In this document: positions 17,558 to 26,318 of the stretch, piece after piece
Layout: each line of letters starts with the position of its first letter
Numbering within the stretch: position 1 is the first letter of the stretch
Assembly: GCF_029952445.1 (NCBI RefSeq)
Contig: NZ_JAQPPK010000020.1
Span: forward strand, 1 to 64,000
Direction: 5' to 3'
DNA: 64,000 nucleotides
Origin: Paenarthrobacter nitroguajacolicus
GTDB lineage: Bacteria; Actinomycetota; Actinomycetes; Actinomycetales; Micrococcaceae
Notes under the pieces: model-generated
What the model was told of the DNA's origin: nothing
What the model saw: only the letters and a program-made list of their open reading frames with translations
Databases searched by the model: none
Position numbers and translations under genes: made by a program

Positions 17558-17875
17558 TCATTCGGCATTGACGACCGTGAGTTCGACCCCATCAATTTCC
17601 GGCCGCATCCTGACCTGACAGCTGAGTCGGCTGTCCTCAGTGGCGTCCTCGTCCGCTTCGAGTAGGTCCCGTTCGTCGTCAGAGGCGCCACGGATCTTTT
17701 CCTTCCAAGGGGAAGGCAGGTAAACGTGGCAGGTGGCGCAGGACATCTCGCCGCCGCATTCGCCTTCGATCCCGGGCACCCCTTCACGAACGGCAGCGCG
17801 CATGATGCTCTCGCCATCTGCGACTTCGATCTCTTGAACCCCTCCGTCTGCGAGGTGCATTTTGGCATTACTCAT
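17558..17875 (-). CDS. [2Fe-2S] ferredoxin, putidaredoxin/adrenodoxin type
   Basis: The 105-residue protein has the four cluster cysteines in the adrenodoxin-type arrangement: GECGGEMSCATCHVYL (about 39-54) and RLSCQV (about 84-89). It shuttles single electrons from the ferredoxin reductase to the P450 encoded in the same operon. The second ATG (17875) has better spacing to AAAGGAT than the first (17881). It follows the P450 by about 36 bases and is the last gene of the operon. Confidence 0.93.
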   Translation of the reverse strand: MSNAKMHLADGGVQEIEVADGESIMRAAVREGVPGIEGECGGEMSCATCHVYLPSPWKEKIRGASDDERDLLEADEDATEDSRLSCQVRMRPEIDGVELTVVNAE

Positions 17876-17911
17876 GTTCATATCCTTTGAAGATTGGTGA
17901 TATCGGGTGAC

Positions 17912-19135
17912 TTAATGGCGAGAGGTGAAAGTGACCGGCATCCGGGCCAGCAGGTTTGCGCCTGGAGAGTCGTTCCCCCAGACCGGTTCCTCGGCGAATT
18001 CCACGTCGAAGCGGTCAAAGATTTTCTTGAAAGCGGTGGCCATTTCCAGTCGGGCAAGGTGGCGGCCGAGACAGTTGTGAACGCCTGCGCCGAAGGTAAT
18101 CCCGCTCTCGCCGCGGGTAATATCGAACGCAGTGGGGTTCTCGAATCGACGCTCGTCGAAGTTCGCCGACTTTGTGAACCCCACCATCCAATCGCCTGAT
18201 CGAATCTCCTTGCCTCCGAAATCCATGTCCCGGTTGGCGATCCGAAGCCGCGTCGGCGAATTCGACGCGTGGCGGAGCACTTCGTCCGTCGCACTGTTCA
18301 TGAGTTCAGGGTTCTCGCGCAGGAGCGCCAGCTGATCCGGGTTCGTCATGAAGAGCCATAGTCCATATGACAGCGCGTTGCGTGTGTTGCCGAGCGCACC
18401 CTCGAACAGGATGAAGATCGTCGCCGTCGCCTCATGCAGACTCATCGGGTCCCCGTCGATTTTCGTCTGGACGAGGACAGAAAGGAAGTCGTCCTTCGGC
18501 TTCTCCATACGCTCTTGCGCCAAATCCTGCGCATAGTTCCAAAGCGGGCTGTGATCGCTCCCACTGTAGGCAGCTTCTGTTGTCGGCGCGAAACCTCGGC
18601 CGCTGGTGTGGACGCCTTCTTGGACACGAGCCCAATCCTCATGGGGAACCCCATACCAGTTCAGGACAACCTGTGTTGCCACCGAAAGTGCCAGGCCATT
18701 GACTATCTCATCTTGCCCACGATTGGCGAGATCATCCACGATACCGTCCACCGTGGTCTCGGCTAGCTGGCGGAGTTTGCCTATTGCCGGCTTGCTGAAG
18801 TGCCGGTTGAGCGGCCGCCGGTACACGTCATGTGTAGGGTTGTCGAGGAACGGCATTAGCACGTCGAACCCTTGGGAGAAGCGCTCCTCGGGAGTGAGTC
18901 GCTTAGGCGACTTCGGAAGGTGGGTGTCCCATCGGTTACTGTAGTCCCGGTCGTTTAGCAGCAGCTCTTCGACATCATCGAATCGCGTGATCGCCCAAAA
19001 ACTCTTCCCGTAGAGTGGATCGTCCACCCAACGAACCGGGTCATCATTCCGGAGTCTACGGAATCCTTCAAGGTAGTCGTCGTTGCGGTACCACTGGGGA
19101 TCCAGCAGCTTGTCGTCGAGGTCGTCGACAGTCAT
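17912..19135 (-). CDS. Cytochrome P450 monooxygenase
   Basis: The 407-residue soluble class I bacterial P450 has the heme loop FGAGVHNCLGRHLAR (Cys near residue 353) and the ExxR helix (TDEVLRHA, about 281-288). In the I helix the usual acid-alcohol pair is changed: the segment reads EGALGNTRNA, with Asn where Asp or Glu is typical before Thr. The ATG at 19135 follows GAAGGAG and overlaps the upstream stop as ATGA. Its redox partners are encoded beside it. It probably hydroxylates the growth substrate first. Confidence 0.95.
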   Translation of the reverse strand: MTVDDLDDKLLDPQWYRNDDYLEGFRRLRNDDPVRWVDDPLYGKSFWAITRFDDVEELLLNDRDYSNRWDTHLPKSPKRLTPEERFSQGFDVLMPFLDNPTHDVYRRPLNRHFSKPAIGKLRQLAETTVDGIVDDLANRGQDEIVNGLALSVATQVVLNWYGVPHEDWARVQEGVHTSGRGFAPTTEAAYSGSDHSPLWNYAQDLAQERMEKPKDDFLSVLVQTKIDGDPMSLHEATATIFILFEGALGNTRNALSYGLWLFMTNPDQLALLRENPELMNSATDEVLRHASNSPTRLRIANRDMDFGGKEIRSGDWMVGFTKSANFDERRFENPTAFDITRGESGITFGAGVHNCLGRHLARLEMATAFKKIFDRFDVEFAEEPVWGNDSPGANLLARMPVTFTSRH

Positions 19136-19692
19136 GGTTTCTCCTTCGTTTTCCAAGTCAAGGATCGCTGTCCCGGTTCGGGCGCGATCGCACGAGCGGG
19201 GTGTGGGTGTGGCTCCAGCGCGAGCACGAGGCGGAGCGGGTCGAGCAGAGTTCCGCGAGTATAGACCCCGCCCAGGAATGCCGCACCCCGGCTCGTCAAA
19301 GCTGGATGTTCAATAAGGATTTCAATTACGCCGTTCACCTGTATGCGACGGACCGATCCTTCGTGTTCGGCGAATGTGCCAGAGCTGATCCCAGCGATTG
19401 AAATCGCCGCACCCATCGAGCCGATCTCCACGGAGATCGATCCGACGGCGACATCCATCAGGGACCCGTGCGCCCGAAAGCGAACCGACCCCTCAAAGAC
19501 GCCGCAGAGCTCGTCTACCGCAGCTCGGTTTATGATTTCGTGGGCGGGAAACCGTCTTTCCGAAGCCGGGGCGACCCATTCGATCGTTCCGTCCTCCGTG
19601 CCGAGGACGTACTCTCGCAGGGAACGCTTGATGCCCCATTCCACATAGGAGGATGAAACGTCCCAGACTGACTGTTGAGCCTGGTTATTCAT
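19132..19692 (-). CDS. Conserved-looking protein of unknown function in the P450 operon
   Basis: The 186-residue protein is not recognised. It is soluble, has no signal peptide or cysteine cluster and only one Cys pair far apart, and alternates short beta-like stretches (DVAVGSISVEIGSMGAAISIAGI, about 78-100). GGAGG with good spacing precedes the ATG, and its stop overlaps the P450 start as ATGA, so it is translated with the P450. It may be an accessory or substrate-handling protein. A lipocalin-like or SnoaL-like sheet protein is possible but cannot be shown. Confidence 0.7.
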   Translation of the reverse strand: MNNQAQQSVWDVSSSYVEWGIKRSLREYVLGTEDGTIEWVAPASERRFPAHEIINRAAVDELCGVFEGSVRFRAHGSLMDVAVGSISVEIGSMGAAISIAGISSGTFAEHEGSVRRIQVNGVIEILIEHPALTSRGAAFLGGVYTRGTLLDPLRLVLALEPHPHPARAIAPEPGQRSLTWKTKEKP

Positions 19693-19829
19693 TGACGCCT
19701 CCTTCCTCGTCCAGCCGACTCTCCAAGGCTCCCGCGTCGAAGTGTCGGCTTGCTACGTGCTTCATGAATAGAGTCTCAAGGTACGCTTGCGCCTTTCGGA
19801 GCCAAAGGTGCGAATACATCTGGAACCGA

Positions 19830-21071
19830 TTAGCTCGTCGGAATCAGTTCCTTCAAGGAGAGATCCTTGTCGAGCAGCCGCTCGCGGTCGACGGCTGCCT
19901 TGGCCGTCACAAGCGCCTTGCCCTGTGCAAAGTCCCGCACGTTGTTCACTGTGTCCACGGCGATCACTACGCCCTGGCAGAGGTAGACGACGGAGAATTT
20001 CCCAGAGCCCGGTTCGCCCCGAACTACGAGGTCGTCGTAGCCATTGAAAAGGCCCGCCGTCTGCAGTTTTACATCGAATTGGTGGGACCAGAACCAGGGC
20101 ACCGATTCCTCCCGCGGTGGACGTCCCATGATCGCATCGGCTACTCTCTTGCCTGATTCGACTGCGCTGGGTACCGATTCGAGGCGGACCCTGGTTCCTC
20201 GCGAGAAGTCGCTCACGCGGTTTGCGCAATCGCCTACAGCGAAGATCCCGTCCAAAGAGGTACGGCCCTGCGCGTCCACCTCGACGCCGTTGGAAACGGT
20301 CGCCCCGGCGTCCACCAAAGGCTGAACATTGGGCACGAGCCCGATGCCGACCAGAACGGCATCGGCGGAAATCACCTCGCCGCCGGCGAGGCGAACACCC
20401 GAAACCTTGCCGTCCTGCTGCTCGATTGCCTCCACGACTGCATCGAGCCGCACATCGGCGCCGTGCGAGCGATGCAGTTGAGCGAAGTAATCCGAAACCG
20501 GAGGCGACGTCACCCGTGCCAGCAATCGATCCATTGCTTCGAGAATCGTGAGTCGGGCACCGCTGTCCCGAAGCACCGAGGCAGCTTCTAGCCCGATAAA
20601 GCCGCCGCCGATCACAACAACGTCCCGCAATTGTCCGAGCCTGCTCTTGAGAAGATCCGCATCTTCGAGCACTCGAACGCTGAGAACTCCCTCGATGCCC
20701 TCGGTGAATGGCAGCCGACGCGCGTGCCCCCCGGCGGCCCAGACCAGGGTCCCGAACTCATACACGACGCCAGATGCTGCGGTGGCGGTCCTAGCTGCCG
20801 GATCGATCGATTCGATCGCCTGATTGAGCACCACCGTAATATGGTGCTGCTCCCAGTACTCCGGGGCGCGGAATTGCAGATCCGCAGCGTCCCGCTCGCC
20901 CCGCATGTAGGCCTTAGTCAGCGGAGGGCGCTCATAGGGTAGTTGCTGTCCGGCATCGAGGATCGTGATCGATCCTTCAAATCCTTCGGCCCGGAGGGAG
21001 AGTGCCGTCTGGGCTCCCGCCTGTCCTCCGCCGACTATCAGAACGTCTGCGCGTGTTTCGGCGGAACTCAT
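19830..21071 (-). CDS. Ferredoxin reductase (putidaredoxin reductase type)
   Basis: The 413-residue protein has the FAD motif VLIVGGGQAGAQTALSL (about 10-26), the NAD(H) motif VVVIGGGFIGLEAASVL (about 147-163) and the second FAD motif DGIFAVGDCANR (about 268-279). It transfers electrons from NAD(P)H to the ferredoxin for the P450. The ATG at 21071 overlaps the amidohydrolase stop as ATGA. The gap of 137 bp to the next gene (19693-19829) contains no obvious gene. Confidence 0.93.
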   Translation of the reverse strand: MSSAETRADVLIVGGGQAGAQTALSLRAEGFEGSITILDAGQQLPYERPPLTKAYMRGERDAADLQFRAPEYWEQHHITVVLNQAIESIDPAARTATAASGVVYEFGTLVWAAGGHARRLPFTEGIEGVLSVRVLEDADLLKSRLGQLRDVVVIGGGFIGLEAASVLRDSGARLTILEAMDRLLARVTSPPVSDYFAQLHRSHGADVRLDAVVEAIEQQDGKVSGVRLAGGEVISADAVLVGIGLVPNVQPLVDAGATVSNGVEVDAQGRTSLDGIFAVGDCANRVSDFSRGTRVRLESVPSAVESGKRVADAIMGRPPREESVPWFWSHQFDVKLQTAGLFNGYDDLVVRGEPGSGKFSVVYLCQGVVIAVDTVNNVRDFAQGKALVTAKAAVDRERLLDKDLSLKELIPTS

Positions 21072-21907
21072 GCGGACTCCCAGTCGAACCATGCCCGAAT
21101 TGCCTTACCCATAATGAGCTCCTGATCTCCCGGCGCGAGGTGCGCAATGCCATCGAGGAACCGCTGCACGGTTTCCCCGTAATTTTCCGATGGATATCGG
21201 GTGTAGTCCGAACCCCAGAAGATCCGTTCTGGGCCGAACCACTTCATGAGTCGATCGACCACCTGCCGCACGACCTCCGCCGAGTACGTAGTGGGGAATG
21301 AGACCGGGAGGGCGGAGGCCTTGACGGCGATGTTCGGCAATCCGGCTAGCGATTCGAGCTGGTTAATGCGGTCTAGCGTGTCGAAGCCCGTCGCCGGGAC
21401 GGAAGTCCCGAGGTGGTCGAAGCTAAGCTTCAGGTTGGGGTGCTTCCGCAAGATGGGGCCGAATTCCGCAAGGTCCCCGACCACAGGAAACAGGGAGACG
21501 GGGATTCCACGCTCTTCCGCAAACGCCCACACCCAATCCACTACGCCATCCTCGACCCAGCGGGCGGCTTCACCGTTGAACGTCATGCGGATGCCACGCA
21601 AATAGGGGCTCAGCAGATCTTGCTCGATAGTTGGGGCAATGTCTGGTCCGGTGAGAGGCCACCGACCATGAGCCATGAAGCGATGCGGGTGACGCTCCGC
21701 CGCGTCAACCACTAAGTCGATGCGATCGCCCTCGAACGAGGGTGGCACGACGAAGGCCGCAGATATCCCTGCCGCATCCATCTGGGTCAGTAGCGCTTCA
21801 GCGGTGTACTCGGCAGGGCCATGGGGAGCATGGCCCGTGGCGATGTTCCAGGGACGCTCGGATGTCTCCGCACCCCACAGATGCACTTGTGCATCGACGA
21901 TTTCCAT
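21068..21907 (-). CDS. Amidohydrolase family 2 (ACMSD/TIM-barrel hydrolase) protein
   Basis: The 279-residue metal-dependent hydrolase starts with DAQVHLW (metal-binding His) and has LSFDHLG near 170 and the C-terminal IFWGSDYTRYP near 231-241, all typical of PF04909. Members hydrolyse lactones or decarboxylate acids. It begins 4 bases after the PEP-mutase-like gene. Here it may open a lactone or cyclic ketone derivative formed after P450 oxidation. That is inference. Confidence 0.88.
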   Translation of the reverse strand: MEIVDAQVHLWGAETSERPWNIATGHAPHGPAEYTAEALLTQMDAAGISAAFVVPPSFEGDRIDLVVDAAERHPHRFMAHGRWPLTGPDIAPTIEQDLLSPYLRGIRMTFNGEAARWVEDGVVDWVWAFAEERGIPVSLFPVVGDLAEFGPILRKHPNLKLSFDHLGTSVPATGFDTLDRINQLESLAGLPNIAVKASALPVSFPTTYSAEVVRQVVDRLMKWFGPERIFWGSDYTRYPSENYGETVQRFLDGIAHLAPGDQELIMGKAIRAWFDWESA

Positions 21908-21911
21908 TCCT

Positions 21912-22760
21912 TCAGCCCTCCATGAGAGGCCGGTTCAGGCCCAGCATCTCGTCAAACCAAACCGGGTCGGGGCGATTCTCGAACAACGTGGTCCACCGGC
22001 CATCGAGCGCCTGCTGGTACGCCTCCTGGAGCGGCGGCACGACGTTACGGTATTCACCCGTGACTTGCACGGCCACCGGCTGAATCTCCTGCATGTCTTC
22101 CCAACGAGTGACGTACTTCATTGCGCCATTGACCGGCGGAGAGGCCGCGAGCACCATGAGTCGGCCGGGGAAACGCACTGCGGCTTCTTGCAGTGACTCC
22201 TTCGAGGGGGCGAACACCGGAACTACCCAGTCAGCGCCGGCCTCATCGTAGGCAGCGAGGCGTTGGAGGCTCTCCTCGAAGTCCATATGCAGCAGGTAGT
22301 CGGTACGGGCGAGAATCTGGAATTGGTCCCCAAAATGACGACGGATGAACGCGATGCGGTCCACCATCACCTGGGGATCGCACAATCGCTGCTCAAGGCC
22401 GACAGTTTTGGTCGCGCCGGCTTCGTCCTGGTCCTCGATCATGATCGCGTTGCAGCCGGCGGACGAAAGCTCGTCGAGCAGGCGTCCGAATTTGGGCAGA
22501 CCGCCGAACCCTGCTTCGGCGTCCACCATTATTGGCAGCTCGGTGGCAGTGGTGATCTGGCGCACGATTCGCGCGAAGTCCTCAGTGTCGAGGAGCCCAC
22601 GATCTGGATATCCATGCACGTTGTTGACGGCCGCCCCCGACAGGAAGAGGTGGGTCGCGCCGGCCGAGCGTGCTGTTGCGGCAGACAGTACGTCCCACAC
22701 CGCTGGCAGGATCGTCATGGGCCCGAGTCCATCTGAGAATCGGGGAATTTTGACAGGCAT
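21912..22760 (-). CDS. Isocitrate lyase/PEP mutase superfamily protein, non-canonical motif
   Basis: The 282-residue protein has the superfamily barrel: LPAVWDVLSAATARSAGATHLFLSG near the N-terminus, the metal site MVDAEAGFGG (about 78-87) and IMIEDQD (about 109-115). The lyase loop K(K/R)CGH that follows in isocitrate and methylisocitrate lyases is missing; the region reads EAGATKTVGLEQR. It could be a hydrolase, decarboxylase or mutase-like member. AAGGAG precedes the ATG. It lies between the dehydrogenase and amidohydrolase genes, so a C-C bond cleavage in the upper pathway is likely. Confidence 0.85.
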   Translation of the reverse strand: MPVKIPRFSDGLGPMTILPAVWDVLSAATARSAGATHLFLSGAAVNNVHGYPDRGLLDTEDFARIVRQITTATELPIMVDAEAGFGGLPKFGRLLDELSSAGCNAIMIEDQDEAGATKTVGLEQRLCDPQVMVDRIAFIRRHFGDQFQILARTDYLLHMDFEESLQRLAAYDEAGADWVVPVFAPSKESLQEAAVRFPGRLMVLAASPPVNGAMKYVTRWEDMQEIQPVAVQVTGEYRNVVPPLQEAYQQALDGRWTTLFENRPDPVWFDEMLGLNRPLMEG

Positions 22761-22791
22761 CAGGGATCTCCTTGTCGTGTCTCAGGTGTGG

Positions 22792-23898
22792 TTACTGTGC
22801 CAGCACGCTTACATGGATGGGCGTGACGCCGGTCTTGACCTCTCCGCCCAGTACTCTGATGGCCTCTTCAGCATCATCGAAGTTAAAGGTGTGGGTGTGC
22901 CAGCTTGAAAAGTCGAATCTCCCGCTCAGGATCGCCCCGATCGCCAGCTGGTATCCACGGGAACTAACGCCGAGAGCACCGACCACCTCGATGGACTTCA
23001 GCACAATGTCATCGGAAACGAAGTCAGGAACCACCCGCGCGCCTTTCAAGCCGCCGAGGACGACCCGGCCACCGACCTTCACAGCTTTGATTGCGTCGAT
23101 GACAGGGCGGGTCGCAGCAGGAACGACATCCAACACCACGTCGAAACTCTTCTGGCCGACCTGGTCAATCAAACTTGCAGCATTCGCCGGATCAGTGACG
23201 ATGGTGTCAGTGGCGCCGAGCGCCCTTGCGATGTCCAGCTTGTCGCGGTCTGTCTCCAAACCTGAGATAGCGATGCGGTTGGCCCCCGCCATCTTGGCGG
23301 CAATAACGCAAGCGAGGCCACGTTGCCCAGCGCCTATGATCAGCACATCGTCACCGATCCCGATACGCCCTTTCAGCACGCCCCATTCGAAGCCCGCTGA
23401 GAGCGGATTGAACATCAAGGCATCCTCCGTGGAGAGGTCCTCGGGGAGCTTGTGCAGCACGGTATTGCCCTCAAGAATCATCTGCGTGGCGAGTCCACCC
23501 CAGAGGCCGTGCCCAACATCCAGACTCACATACCCGTATTGCGTCTTTCTCGGGCATAGCACCTGTCGGCCCGACATGCAGTAGACACACACTCCGCATC
23601 CTGCGTGCGGTTCGACGGCGACGCGGTCACCCGCGGAGACCTGCCAACGCTCTGCTGCCTCAGGCGTGATTTCTCGGATACGCACGACCGGTTCGTGACC
23701 AATGACCAGGGGATACTTCATGATTCCCGTGTCATCGAAATGGCCCACATACTGCTCGAAGTCGCTGCCGCAGATTCCGTTGGCCTCGACATCGACGATC
23801 GCAGCCCCAGCGGGGAGTTTCGAGGGGAGTTCTAACTCTTCCACCGCGAGGTTACGGGCGCCGCGCTGCACCCAAGCCTTTGTCATACCGTTAGCCAC
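22792..23898 (-). CDS. Zinc-dependent medium-chain alcohol dehydrogenase
   Basis: The 368-residue MDR enzyme has a catalytic zinc Cys in GICGSDF (about 38-44), GHEPV (about 66-70), structural zinc cysteines in GCGVCVYCMSGRQVLC (about 94-109) and the NAD motif IGAGQRGLACV (about 177-187). GTG at 23898 follows AAGGAG at close spacing; ATG at 23886 is an alternative. It probably oxidises the alcohol made by the P450 and is the first gene of that operon. A regulon site lies about 50 bp upstream. Confidence 0.9.
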   Translation of the reverse strand: MANGMTKAWVQRGARNLAVEELELPSKLPAGAAIVDVEANGICGSDFEQYVGHFDDTGIMKYPLVIGHEPVVRIREITPEAAERWQVSAGDRVAVEPHAGCGVCVYCMSGRQVLCPRKTQYGYVSLDVGHGLWGGLATQMILEGNTVLHKLPEDLSTEDALMFNPLSAGFEWGVLKGRIGIGDDVLIIGAGQRGLACVIAAKMAGANRIAISGLETDRDKLDIARALGATDTIVTDPANAASLIDQVGQKSFDVVLDVVPAATRPVIDAIKAVKVGGRVVLGGLKGARVVPDFVSDDIVLKSIEVVGALGVSSRGYQLAIGAILSGRFDFSSWHTHTFNFDDAEEAIRVLGGEVKTGVTPIHVSVLAQ

Positions 23899-23943
23899 GT
23901 TGCTCCTTCGAATGTCGATTGTACATCCAAGCCTACTTCTTGC

Positions 23944-23954
23944 TTGTCTGACAT
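23944..23954 (-). promoter_or_regulatory. Operator of the P450 operon
   Basis: TTGTCTGACAT matches the regulon consensus with one change, 46-56 bp before the dehydrogenase start. The following bases ACATTACAGTAAATGT (23951-23966) form a further inverted pattern, and the minus strand reads TAATGT here as a possible -10. Confidence 0.6.
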
Positions 23955-24124
23955 TACAGTAAATGTACCAAAATAAACAGGTTGACGGTAGGGGTTTCCG
24001 AGCCCTAGGCGAACAGGCGGCAATCCCAACACATGCATCCGCCCATCCGAGGGCGCGCGCGGTCGTTCCAGGCATCGCCCAAGCTCAGGAATCGCAGGCG
24101 CTCGTGGCTGTGCCGTGCGGGTCC

Positions 24125-24931
24125 TTACACAATCCGGGCCGGTGGTTTGTATCCCGCGGACATAGCGTGTGTGCCCCCGTCCACCACGGCGATCAGGCCG
24201 CTGGTGTAGCTGGCCTCGTCCGAGTTCAGGAACAATGCCATCGCAGTTTGTTCGCGAACTTCCCCGGAACGCCCGAGGGGGCACCGCGAGGCGCGTTCCG
24301 CGTAAGCTTCGGGATTTTCGTCGCGAAACACCTCTGTCATGGGTGTAAGTGTGAATCCGGGAGCGATGGCGTTGACCCTGATGCCATAGCGGCCCCAATC
24401 CGTAGCAAGTGCGCGGGTAAGACCGGTGAGACCGTGTTTGGACGCCACGTACGCAACGCCGTGCGTAATTCCCGCGGTGCCCGCCCCCGAGCCCGTATTG
24501 AGAATGGCCCCGCCTTCACCTTGTGCAATCATTGCCTTGCCCACCGCTGAGGCCACAAACCAAGCGCCGTTGAGGTTGACGTTAATCAACTCCAGCCACT
24601 CTTCGTCGGTGGTATCCTCGGCCGGCTTGAATAACCCCTTGCCCGCGTTATTGAAGAGTGCGTCGATTCTCCCGGAAGCGCGCATCGCCTCATCGACGAG
24701 GCTCCGCGCGGTTGCCGGGTCTGAAACGTCTCCCGTAACCACGTGCAGATTTGATTCAGTCCGGTCGAGGAACGCGTCGGATCGGCGTCCGTTCGCGATC
24801 ACGATCGCCCCTTCGTCCAAAAGGCGCTCGGTGATATCCAGGCCGATGCCGGTCGTTGCCCCGGTGACGATCACCGTTTTTCCCTCATAGCCGTAGGGGC
24901 GGTTCTCGGGTGTCTTCCTTGTCGCAACCAT
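24125..24931 (-). CDS. Short-chain dehydrogenase/reductase
   Basis: The 268-residue classical SDR has VIVTGATTGIGLD (about 19-31), NNAGKG (about 97), TGSGAG (about 145) and the catalytic YVASK (about 161-165). AGAGAGGG precedes the ATG. It is transcribed toward the P450 operon but separated from it by 226 bp carrying an operator. It is divergent from the ABC importer with a shared site at 25030. It probably oxidises an alcohol intermediate. Confidence 0.9.
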   Translation of the reverse strand: MVATRKTPENRPYGYEGKTVIVTGATTGIGLDITERLLDEGAIVIANGRRSDAFLDRTESNLHVVTGDVSDPATARSLVDEAMRASGRIDALFNNAGKGLFKPAEDTTDEEWLELINVNLNGAWFVASAVGKAMIAQGEGGAILNTGSGAGTAGITHGVAYVASKHGLTGLTRALATDWGRYGIRVNAIAPGFTLTPMTEVFRDENPEAYAERASRCPLGRSGEVREQTAMALFLNSDEASYTSGLIAVVDGGTHAMSAGYKPPARIV

Positions 24932-25029
24932 GTTGCCCTCTCTGAAGTAGCAGACAGTCCCGCCGATAGCTGACGGTCTGCCTTGCGAGGGGCCCCGGCC
25001 GCTTCCGAGACCCCGTGAACATTCTCATC

Positions 25030-25040
25030 ATGTCAGACAT
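25030..25040. promoter_or_regulatory. Operator between the SDR and ABC importer genes
   Basis: ATGTCAGACAT is symmetric except at its central base and matches the regulon consensus at the core. It lies in the divergent region 24932-25189 and can serve either direction. Confidence 0.6.
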
Positions 25041-25189
25041 AGGTGAAGGATGGCCGCTTAATCTTCCTACAGACTAAATTTCAGCAAAAGGACTATTTAC
25101 CCGTTGTCTTACAAAGAGTACTCTCGACCCAGGACGCTTCTCGTCCAACCCAGGCTCAACGGCCTATCGCGCTCAATGAGGAGACATAC

Positions 25190-26206
25190 ATGAGAAGCCA
25201 CACTCGACGTGACGCATTAAGAATTGGGGCACTCGCTGCATCGGCCGGCCTCCTGCTCAGCGGCTGTGCTAGCGGCCCCGCCGGCAGCGAGTCCGCGTCC
25301 AAGACGGTCAAAATCGCGCAGCTCAATCCTTTCCAGGCAGCCGACTACCTACCCCAGATCGCCCAAGAGAAGGGCTTCTTTCAGGAAGAGGGAATCACTG
25401 CCGAGTTCGTGGCTTCGCCACAGAACCCGATTACCCCTCTCCTCGCTGGCGACGTTGACGTCGCCATTACCGGCGTCAACGGCATGGCCGCGATCGAGCA
25501 GAACCAGGAAGTACGCTTCATCGCCGGGTTCCCCCAGCGCATGGCCATGTCTCTGGTGGTTCCGACCAGCAGCCCCGTCGCCCATCTTGCCGGCAAGTGG
25601 CCGGAGGCGCTTGAGGCGTTGAAAGGCAAGAACATCGGTGTAACGGTTCCAGGCGCGCTCGTGGACAACTTGGCGCACGCAATGCTGATCAATGCCGGGA
25701 TCAGCGATAAGGATATTAAAGTGACCCCCGCCGGCGACGGCTCTTCGCTGGTCGCCGGACTCAGCCAGGGTACGTTCGACTCCGGCCTCGTGCCGAGCCC
25801 GCTCTTCGAGCCGCTCGTGGAAAAGGGCATTGTGGTGCAGGTGATCAATCTATACGACGGTCAGGTGCCGGGCCTCAACCTCCCCATTGCAACGCCAATC
25901 GTTTCAGCAAAGTGGGCGGACAAAAACCCCAATCTCGTGGCCGGTTACCAGCGCGCAGTCGCCAAGGCTAACCAGTGGGCGCTCGACCCAGCTCACAACG
26001 ACGAACTCACCCAGATCGTTGCGAAGAAGCTCGGGGTCGCCCCGGAGACCATAACGGGACCCATCAAGACTTTCCGCGCGGCGCTCGGCAACAGTGTCGA
26101 GTTCACCCAGCAGCAGTTTGAGACCGCTGTGAAGATGTTGAAGGATAACGGCGTGCTGACTCGAGATCTCGCATACGGGGACTACGTGCTGCCCTTTAAG
26201 GGCTGA
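25190..26206 (+). CDS. ABC transporter substrate-binding lipoprotein, NMT1/SsuA type
   Basis: The 338-residue protein begins with a twin-arginine-like start (TRRDALRIG) and lipobox LLLSGCAS, so Cys near residue 26 would be lipid-anchored outside the membrane. The mature part resembles NMT1/THI5/SsuA binding proteins (EKGFFQEEGITAEFV, GDVDVAITGVNG). ATG at 25190 follows GAGGAG; the longer frame has no ribosome site. It captures the substrate for the permease/ATPase pair. Relatives bind sulfonates, nitriles, aromatic acids or thiamine precursors. Confidence 0.9.
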   Translation: MRSHTRRDALRIGALAASAGLLLSGCASGPAGSESASKTVKIAQLNPFQAADYLPQIAQEKGFFQEEGITAEFVASPQNPITPLLAGDVDVAITGVNGMAAIEQNQEVRFIAGFPQRMAMSLVVPTSSPVAHLAGKWPEALEALKGKNIGVTVPGALVDNLAHAMLINAGISDKDIKVTPAGDGSSLVAGLSQGTFDSGLVPSPLFEPLVEKGIVVQVINLYDGQVPGLNLPIATPIVSAKWADKNPNLVAGYQRAVAKANQWALDPAHNDELTQIVAKKLGVAPETITGPIKTFRAALGNSVEFTQQQFETAVKMLKDNGVLTRDLAYGDYVLPFKG

Positions 26207-26318
26207 TACCGCCGACGCGGCCGCGCGGACATCCTGTGTCCGGGCGGCCGCACGCATCGTCGACACAGTGTCCGCTGCTGTCGCGCTTCCCCTCACGAAC
26301 CGACCAAAAGGAGATGTC

